64,000 bases of DNA from Perca fluviatilis (lineage: Eukaryota; Chordata; Actinopteri; Perciformes; Percidae). Positions 56,835 to 64,000 of the stretch are shown here, in pieces. The stretch is from assembly GCF_010015445.1 (NCBI RefSeq), contig NC_053122.1, forward strand, positions 36,035,513-36,099,512, in the 5' to 3' direction. A model generated the notes under the pieces. That model had not been told where the DNA came from, made no database searches, and worked only from the letters and a program-made list of their open reading frames with translations. The position numbers and the translations under genes were made by a program. Within the stretch, counting starts at the first letter, position 1; each line of letters opens with the position of its first letter.

Positions 56835-57944
56835 AATTATGTTTATTGGTCCAAGTTAAGGATAATTTCAAAGGATCTAACAGCGAGCCTCACGCACATG
56901 CAGCCTCTCACTAAGACGCCATAACCGGAAGTCCCACTTACACACTTTTTACGAAGATTCTGGCATTCACTAATGTTTTCTTATCTTGGATTTGTTCTTA
57001 GCTAAGAACAAAATCTACAAACACTCAGAGCACTTTTACGCACATTTGAGTGATGACAATTTGCTCCAAATAACTGGTTACTGCATTTTATTTAATTCTA
57101 CAGTGGATTACAATGATAGTATTGTACTGTAATGTATTTCTGATCATTTGTTGAAAAATAAATCATAGTATGCAATATGCAGTATATCTTATTTATTTAT
57201 TTGGCTGGACCTCTTCATGTCTCCTCCCCATTTTCGCTGCTTCACACTTTATTTGCTTACTTGCATGGTTAAAGAAAATAAAACCGTCTTAAAATACCAA
57301 CCGCATTCCAATTCTAACAACATATTTCCGTTTGAAGCAGGTTAGGATAGGAACTTCTTATAAAAGCCAGGCCTTGTTTGTGGTAGTGGACATCTTCTAC
57401 TTTTACTAAAGTAAATATGTCTCTGGTTATTTGTACTTATTTATTTGTACTGAGATTCAGTACTTCCTCCACCACTGCAATGTACAAGTCATCTGTGACT
57501 CTGACCACGTCTCCCGCTTCCCAGGAGGTGCACAGGAAGTGTCATGTCCTTATATGGGAATTTGCGGGGCGTTTTCTTATGCTAATTAGGAACAACTGGC
57601 ACGCGCTTTCAGTTACGAAGACGTGGGATTCATCGATCCTAAGAACACAGGTGGGAACAATTCTGCTGTTTAAGAACACATCATGAATCCGACGTAGACT
57701 TCTCTTAGGGACTTTCTTAAGAACATATTTAAGAGAAAACAGGAAGATATTGGTGAATGAGGCCCATTGGCGGTTGTCCCTGCGTTGCTCTTCCTGGTAG
57801 TTGGTTCCCTGCCATGTCTTTTAGTTATTCTTTGTTTGTGCCTGCCTGCCTTCTTGAGGACACCTTATTTTGTAAGACTGTTTTACCTCTACTCTGCATT
57901 TGGGTCCAAGCCTCGCTATTTTCCGCCTGAAGCCTGACATTTTG

Positions 57945-59400
57945 TCCCGATACAACATATACTGTACCTCAGTGCACCCTTGCTGCAGAACTTCACTGTT
58001 CAACAGTAATAATCAAAACTGACTTGTGGTGCATGGGGTTATAGTTGAGAAGTGAGAATTGCAGTGTCCATTGCTGATGACCCCTTTAAAACTATAGACC
58101 TGAAATGTTTAGATAACGTTATAGCTGCAGCTTCGTAGCCTAAATGGCAGTTTACATACATATGAAAATAAAAAGGATATTGAACAACATTGCTTATTTG
58201 TGACCATCACATAGCAGCAGTAATCATAATTAGCAAGGAACCATGTTTCACTTACTTCTCAAACATACAAGAACTTTCCTCCTCCGGCTCAGTTTGTCAA
58301 CAATACACTCGCTTCCATTGTCGCTTATGTATGTGTGCTGTGGCTTTTGCATTTGTGCTGTGGCTTTTGTATTTGTGTTGAACCGTCTCGGCCACCGTAG
58401 ATAAAGACTGAAATAAACACCTCAGAGGAACCACACACTGTTTAGACACAATAACAGAGTGACCGTAACAAGAAGAGCTAAATTATTTTTTTACATTGAA
58501 CATCAGTTTCCTCAACATGAGGTGTGTTCACTTCATTTATGGAGCCTCCTCTACATAAAACTGTAAAAAAGATTTAATCAACAGAGCACGAGCTCCAAAT
58601 GATCAACGTCTTTACTCTCTATCAGATTGAAGTCTTTACCTGCTTATCGGAGGGATTTAAAGCTGGCAGAGTTTTTTTGGAGACAAAAGATTGTAATTAA
58701 TGGCTGAGGTCATCTGGATTCTGCCGTGTCGGAGGCCTGCAGCTACTTCCTCACAACTCTCCAGCAGCCCGATAAGAGCGTGTAGAGGTGAAACGTTTTT
58801 AGAAAATCTATTTATTATTCGATAGCGAGGCATGCGAGGTGGCTCGGCCGTGATAACTGATAAGTATTAGGACGAACGCTGACTCCTGTGTGTGGAGGCA
58901 GACGGGGAGGAAATGTTTTGGAGTGAGAAGGAGACGAGTGCGAGGATAATCCTTTTTAAAAGTACACCTCGTCTGTCGGCACCCATGTTTAAAAAAATTT
59001 CTTCCACTGCCATTATTTCTCTGTCACAGATAAGCATTGTTTCTCCACGGACTGTTATTTTTCCATTAGAGATTAGACTGTTATCTCCTGTTTAAAAAGG
59101 AGAGGTGGGAAGAGTCAAGGTGCTCTTAAACCACAGCTGTGTGTAGAGCAATCTGATATTCTCTGCAGGCGTCAGCCTGTTTTCGTGAACCATACGTTCA
59201 AAAAGCTACGAAAAGTTAAGCACTGTAATTCGTAAGCGTTCCATGTTTTATTTTTTTTTTGCTGTGTGCACCACGGAGACTGCTGCTGTATAGGAATGCG
59301 GCTGGCCACGTAGGGAGGAGGTCGGGGGGGGGGGGGTCATAAAACACAGGGATTTCAAGTCGGGGAGCGGAGGTAACTTCCGGGGGAAATGTGTGTTCCT
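57945..59400. other. No gene seen
   Basis: Mixed-composition single-copy-looking sequence with short frames only. A G-run (13 G) lies near 59325. Nothing recognised on either strand. Confidence 0.45.
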
Positions 59401-59536
59401 TAAGAGTGTCTTAATCCAAACCACAATCTTTTTCCTAAACTTACCAAGTTGTGTTGGTGCCTAAACTTTACTTTCATCGCCAACCACCAGCTGACGCTGA
59501 TACGACGGAGCACCATGCGGAGCCGTCTTGTCCCTG

Positions 59537-59765
59537 TGTCAAGTTTCTGGTTTTAGTTCGTTTCATGTTTTCTGTTGGGTTTTCCATTTCCTGTTTTATT
59601 TTGTAGATTCTCTGTTCTCCCATGTGTTGTCTTGTTTTACTTCATGTCTTATATTTTCCCGCCCTAATGTGTTGCACCTGTGTCTCATCGTCTCCCCAGT
59701 CTTGTGTATTCATGTTCAGTCTTCCCCTTACCCCAGTGAGAGATTGTCTGCTTCCATGTGTTCAG
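59537..59765 (+). mobile_element. LTR fragment, gypsy-like
   Basis: Begins TGTCAAGTTTCTGG and follows the LTR at 1392-1762 closely (TTTCATGTTTTCTGTTGG, CTTGTTTTACTTC) for about 230 bp, then stops where the PIF-type end begins. The 3' half is absent. Confidence 0.7.
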
Positions 59766-60767
59766 CCTGAAGGGCCATTCACATTGTACGCGCAGGCGGC
59801 AGCGCTGCGCTATGAAACCCATTATTGTCAATGGCTCGCGCGCGCAAGACCTGGTCTGCCGCTGCGCTGAGCAAAGTGCAGCTTTGCGGCTGGCCGCTCT
59901 GGCGAGACCTCGGACGCAAAGCTATACTGTGGAAGCATGTTTCCACCATAATAGGCATGCCAGGTGTGTACCTTATTGTAGCCTCCTAATTTAAATCATT
60001 CAGGTTTGTTTTAGCTATGTGAAATCAACATGGACATGTCTTCACTGAAATACAATCATAACTGCATTTGCACATTATTAAAATAGTGCATTTCACTGAC
60101 CTGCACATGCCTGTATCTTGCTGGAAATCTTTTATGTGTCCACAGCAAGTATTCATACAAAAGAAACAATCAAACTGCCAAGTCCTCACGCCATCGTTTA
60201 TACCAATATAGTCAAACTGCTTTGTGTTGTTGTCCATATTTAACAGTTCACTCTGGAAGTATAGTCCAGTGACCAATGCACATGAAAGAGAGCACTATTC
60301 CCTATGTGACAAAGTTACACATTACTGTCATCTCTGACCTGAGAAATGTGCCAAAGCAACTGAGAAGAACTGTTGTGAGCTACAAATACCAAGTTGTTGG
60401 TATGTGTAGGATATATTTGTATTTGTATGTTTATATGATGTAAAATACGCTTGGACCGATGACACAAGTCATGTTCATTTTCAGTTCACATATAGGTAGT
60501 TATGTATATGGCCTATACACAGAATAACTGCACCCAAGTGTGTAAGTTCCAGTTTTGGAGGAATTAATTGCACATATGCATTAAACAAAGTATTTTCCAG
60601 AGTATGAATGAATGATGATGAATGTATGAATTTAGGCTCATATCTTAGCTTTATTATATCCAACTGCAATGACTGCAGACCTCTTACATATGTATGTAAA
60701 CATGCAATGACAGTGTTGAAATGCAACATTTTATTAAGAAATGCTTATTATCCACACGTCTATTTAG

Positions 60768-61277
60768 AGGAGTGTAAGAAAAGGTGTAAGAACCTAAGGG
60801 TCAGGTTCTTAAAGGAGAGGAGGCAACAGAGAGAGAAAAAAAGTGGTGCTGGGGCAGACCACAAAAGTACTTGGAAGTACTTGGCCATTCTCTCTTTTCT
60901 GGAGCCACACGTCAGGGAGAGAGCGACAACATCTAACCTCTCCCAGTCCTGGTGGCAGTCCCAGTCCCTGTCCCTGCCCCTGTCCCAGTGCCAGCCCCTT
61001 TCCCCACAGGAGGGGTGCTCCAGCTACACTCTGTGCCTCCAAGATGTACAGCTAGAAGGTTGGCAGATTGTGGATGACCCTGTAGAGCGCAGGGAGACGG
61101 AAGAAACAGGGGGATGAGTTTGAGGAAAGTGTCCTCAATGTTCTACAGCAAAAAACAGATGACACAGAGCTGTTTCTGTTGAGCTTAGCCCCATGGCTCC
61201 GAAACCTGCCCAGGGAGAAGAGGAGTGAGGTGCAGATGGAATTCCTCGCTACTCTGCATAGGGTAGAGTTTTTTTGA
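60768..61277 (+). pseudogene. MADF-BESS DNA-binding protein, one frameshift
   Basis: The exon begins after CTATTTAG with EECKKRCKNLRVRFLKERRQ, the end of a MADF domain, then SGAGADHKSTWKYLAILSFL. A Ser/Gln-rich linker follows. A frameshift near 61100 is needed to reach QQKTDDTELFLLSLAPWLRN, a BESS motif, and the stop at 61277 after LATLHRVEFF. This is the usual order of the second protein of PIF-type elements. Its first MADF exon is not seen. It would bind the transposon ends; BESS mediates protein contacts. Confidence 0.75.
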
Positions 61278-61538
61278 AATGTCCCGTACACTACTACACA
61301 TTACCACTATTTCTAGCCTAAGGTATTGGACATTTAAAACAGCTTATTATGTAATGGGCCTGTTTCACTTGATGCAAAGGTTCGTTTTTGTGATTAAAAT
61401 AAATGTAAAATATTAACCTAACATCCGTCTTCCTGTGTGCAGAATTCCAGAAAAGTGTTTTAGCTTTAATTGACAACGAAACACGTGCATATCAGGGAGA
61501 CTGCATACCGCAGCGCATTGAGCGCTCAGAGCTCAACG

Positions 61539-62030
61539 ATGGAAGATGTTAAAAAGAAGTTGGCCTCAGGAGATTTTAAAACCACCGAAAATGAAGGAAA
61601 GTCTACTGTGTGGAAGTATTTCCACATAGTTGTCAAGGCCGACAGTGATGAACCTGTTGGTTATGTTCAATGTAGGGGTTGCGGAGTTATGAAATATGAC
61701 AGCAAGAGGACCGGGATTTCCACCATGCAGCGTCATGTGGATAACGCTTGTAAGTCACCTGGGCTACAGCAGCCGAGCATCACTACCTTTATTGCTGCTA
61801 GTACTTCAAGAAAAATCCCTCAGCAGGCCAAACAAAAACTGACTGAAAAATGCGTGACCTACTGCTGTAAAGACATAAGGCCGTTTCATTCCATTGAAGG
61901 AGGGGGTTTCATTGAGTTGGCCCAGCAGCTTATTAACATCAGTGCTACATATGGTTCAGTGGCAGCGCAGGACATACTGCCTGATCGCACCAAAAACGGT
62001 CAAAACACACCAAAAACAGTCTATCATTAA
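61539..62030 (+). pseudogene. ZBED/Hermes-type hAT transposase N-terminal fragment
   Basis: Reads MEDVKKKLASGDFKTTENEG, then a BED zinc finger (STVWKYFHIVV, VQCRGCGVMKYDSKRTGIST, MQRHVDNACKS; Cys, Cys, His, Cys/His ligands visible) and the Hermes-type DNA-binding helix region LTEKCVTYCCKDIRPFHSIE. It ends soon after in unrelated sequence and a long A-run. The catalytic core and C-terminus are absent, and a processed or 3'-truncated copy is possible. It sits between the MADF and transposase genes of the PIF element. Confidence 0.8.
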
Positions 62031-62071
62031 TAATCATTATTATCCACGCTAGGTTATTACTATCGACAAAA

Positions 62072-62074
<3 letters not shown>

Positions 62075-62110
<36 letters not shown>
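62075..62110. repeat. Poly-A then poly-G run
   Basis: 29 A followed by 7 G, then more A-rich and T-rich runs. Either a retrocopy tail or a sequencing/assembly problem; base counts here should not be trusted. Confidence 0.85.
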
Positions 62111-62207
62111 TTTCTAAAAAAAAAGAAAATTCCAAATTTTTTTTTTTCTTTATCACTCAGCTGATGCTAATGTTGCTACAGATGACCGTGATTGCCATGT
62201 ACCTCAC

Positions 62208-63967
62208 CTCAGACAAATTGCCAGACGCTCCGTTGGAGAAATGGGCTTTCGGAATGTTGTTCGCATCCCTAGGGTGACCAGATTTCCCGGAGCTAAAACC
62301 GGGACACTTTGCACGTGACCGTAGTGCTCGTGCACGCACACGCTTTTTAACGTGAACGTGTGCCAGCCCAGATCAGACATATACACAGACAGTAACTTCA
62401 TTATTTTGATCGTAGGCTCCTCATCTAATAATAACAGTGTTTTTTCCTGTAAAATTAACAAAATTGCAGCAACGGCCTTTTTCAGTTTAGTGTGAGATTT
62501 CTGTTGAGATTTTTTCTAAAAAAGATTCTTTGAAGTGTTATTTATTCCAATAACACCAAAAGAATTGAAATGATTTATTGAAAATTTTGAGCATAACCAC
62601 TTCATTTCCTGCATTCTGGTGAATTTTTATGCACATATTTCTACCTTTTTCTGAATTAATGTATACTGCAACCTGCAAATATCTGTAGCCTAGGCATTAT
62701 TTACTCCTCCCTCCTGTTTGGCGTCTTTTGGTGAGGAAGTAACCTCCTTAATTGTGCATATGACAATTATTCACCTCAATGATACATTAATTCATTTTAA
62801 TTTATAATAGACCCCTGGATTGTAATATTTCAGATGTGTTTGAGCAAGATTTCTGCTCATGTCCAAAACTTTGTGTACCTTCAAAGTACAGTATATCTGT
62901 GTTCTCTGTGATTTGGAGGAGATGATGAGTCGTGACATTTTGAGAAAAATAAAGTTAGGTTAGTAGGCTATTACAAGAATAAAGTCACTATATTTCAGAA
63001 ACTAATCTATACCTGCACCATAGTCTGCTGTGCATTACGTGATAGCTCTGCTGATACGGTAGATCTCAGACCTCCTGACAGACACAGAGCCCCGTTTGGG
63101 TCCCTGGTCTCTGAATGAGACAAATAGTTTAGCTAGAGAAGTAACTGAACGCTGCTCTACATCGGAGGTGGAAAACGGAAACTACAGAAATACACGGAGC
63201 ACAAACGCAACACGTCTACCGCAGCATGTCCACAGCTGAGCGCGTCCATAAACCTGAAGCTGCGCTTCATTATACAGAGAGTGGACACACGCAGGTCTGC
63301 TTTAGAGCTCCGTGTGTCTAAGTCAGAACCGTAGACTGGAAAAGTCCCGTCACAGGAACTTCAAACTAAATCATTAGCATTGTGCTCCTAAACTTTGTGT
63401 TGATGGTATCAATGTATTACACTGATTTGGCTAGGATTCCTCCCAAAACTTCACCCGGCTTTCCTCACGGAGAGACGGTTGCTAGGTGATAGCAACAAAT
63501 ACAGCATGGTCGGACCCCCCACCGTAGCTGCCGGTTCTATTCGCCTCGGAAAAATAATCTGGACAAAGTTACATTCGGGGCTGAAGACCTGGCAAAATCG
63601 GCTGACTCCGCTCCTGGTGTGAACCGGGACATTTTAGCGTCCCGACAGGCTTTTGTTGTGACTCGGGACAAACAATTGAAAATCGGGACTGTCCCGGTCA
63701 AATCGGGACTGTCCCGGTCAAATCGGGACGTCTGGTCACCCTACGCATCCCGGAAATCGTAGGCCCGACTCTCGTCAGCAAACAGTCAAATTGCTCCCTG
63801 TTGAGCTGAAAGTACTCCTGAAACCGGTCACAGTGAAAGCGGAGCTCCTTCACCAGCCGGAATTCCCCCAACTGCTCTCTGGACCTGAGGGTCTTGTGCA
63901 CCCACACCCTTCTTGCTGCTGCGGGTGCCTTCCTCCGTCTTCTCCTCACAACCAGGGCAAGTGCCAA
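62208..63967 (-). pseudogene. HARBI1-like transposase exon split by a hAT MITE, 5' end at window edge
   Basis: The right piece (63752-63967 and beyond) reads ALVVRRRRRKAP, RVWVHKTLRSREQLGEFRLV, KELRFHCDRFQEYFQLNREQ and FDCLLTRVGPTISGM. After removing the MITE it continues in frame with RTTFRKPISPTERLAICLR and a donor GTGAGGTA at 62207. This is the N-terminal helix region of PIF-type transposases; catalytic exons should lie further left but were not found. The frame is open to the window edge, so the start may lie outside. Confidence 0.75.
62270..63743. mobile_element. hAT-type MITE with 8-bp TSD CGCATCCC
   Basis: Ends TAGGGTGACCAGATTTCCC and GTCTGGTCACCCTA are inverted, and the duplication CGCATCCC at 62262-62269 and 63744-63751 is perfect. 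Near the right end a 21-bp unit (AATCGGGACTGTCCCGGTC core) is repeated in tandem. 1,474 bp, no gene. A very common teleost repeat. Confidence 0.93.
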
Positions 63968-64000
63968 GGCTTTCCCTTTGCCTGCCGTTTTCTGGACACT

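Larger units (their letters stand above)
46294..56932 (-). mobile_element. Nearly full-length L1-type LINE with 18-bp TSD
   Basis: The duplication CCCACTTACACACTTTTT occurs at 46276-46293 and 56933-56950. The 3' end is at the left (T-rich = poly-A on the minus strand). The 5' end at 56932 begins ACTTCCGGTTATGGCG on the minus strand. Three later insertions (TTAA MITE, PIF element, 120-bp-unit element) add about 5.6 kb; without them it is about 5.0 kb with 5' UTR, ORF1, ORF2 and 3' tail, the expected L1 length. Both ORFs are frameshifted, so it is inactive. Confidence 0.9.
46230..57765. mobile_element. PIF/Harbinger-like MITE, itself split by an L1
   Basis: Ends GGGCCTCATTCAC at 46230 and GTGAATGAGGCCC at 57765 form perfect 13-bp inverted repeats. 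ATT flanks both sides (46227-46229, 57766-57768). GGGCCTCATT-type termini and a 3-bp target suggest PIF/Harbinger. Its own sequence is 46230-46293 and 56951-57765, about 0.88 kb, with no gene. Confidence 0.82.
46017..57939 (+). mobile_element. Solo LTR split by an 11.5-kb nested insertion
   Basis: Left part 46017-46229 begins TGTTATGG; right part 57769-57939 ends AGCCTGACA after GCATTTGGGTCC. A perfect 5-bp duplication TTTTG lies at 46012-46016 and 57940-57944. The joined LTR would be about 385 bp, close to the LTR at 1392-1762 in length and sequence (CTTGTGTTTTCCCGCC, CCCTGTGTATTTAGTT). Everything between is later insertion. Confidence 0.88.
59769..64000. mobile_element. PIF/Harbinger-type element, right end outside the window
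   Basis: A left terminus candidate at about 59772 (GGGCCATTCACATTGTACG) is followed by a MADF-BESS gene on the plus strand and a HARBI1-like transposase on the minus strand running off the right edge, the standard converging pair. Within it lie a hAT gene fragment and a hAT MITE. The second terminus could not be checked. Confidence 0.45.

Noticed and set aside
60809..61042. Minus-strand frame rich in Gly/Leu/Gln
   Set aside because: Complement of the Ser/Gln-rich linker of the plus-strand MADF-BESS protein.

Overview
The window looks like repeat-rich nuclear DNA of a ray-finned fish, probably a percomorph. This rests on family recognition by eye: L2 LINEs with an SGNH-esterase ORF1, fish-type L1 LINEs, a tRNA-derived SINE, many hAT and PIF/Harbinger elements, HARBI1-like nucleases with MADF partners, and gypsy-like LTRs. 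Coding pieces sit in short exons with GT-AG borders. There is no operon structure, and no rRNA, CRISPR or free-standing tRNA gene. No gene is intact from start to stop. Nearly every coding stretch is a transposon gene, a transposon-like multicopy gene, or a remnant broken by frameshifts, stops and later insertions.

Layout. 0-5 kb: a Myb/SANT-like exon pair, an LTR fragment, and a minus-strand three-exon gene (2.56-5.05 kb) whose last exon carries a hAT MITE. 6.6-11.6 kb: a plus-strand Ulp1-type protease/PHD-like gene cut by a hAT transposon that itself holds a MITE. 11.6-17.3 kb: an LTR-like tract, a ~140-bp satellite, a twin palindromic TIR element and a HARBI1-like transposase relic. 17.3-23.3 kb: a hAT element invaded by L2, L1 and a retroelement tail. 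23.9-26.4 kb: an L2 copy with esterase ORF1 and ORF2. 26.7-36.3 kb: one degenerate plus-strand gene of a teleost zinc-finger/transposase-like family, split by at least five insertions, including a non-autonomous LTR retrotransposon with a nested solo LTR. 36.3-42.6 kb: LTR, L1, HARBI1 and hAT debris. 43.2-45.3 kb: an unidentified frame that becomes continuous when two hAT elements are removed. 46.0-57.9 kb: a four-level nest in which a solo LTR contains a PIF-like MITE, which contains a nearly full-length L1, which contains a TTAA MITE, a PIF element with transposase and MADF genes, and an element with 120-bp tandem units. 59.8-64 kb: a PIF-type element running off the window, holding a hAT gene fragment and a hAT MITE.

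For most insertions I could read the target-site duplication directly, so relative order of insertion is known in many places. Family names come from remembered protein signatures, not from searches. The most interesting items are the nested stack at 46-58 kb, the unidentified frame at 43.2-45.3 kb, the minus-strand exon series that appears to join two gene families, and the long perfect inverted repeats at 13.98 kb and 31.16 kb.
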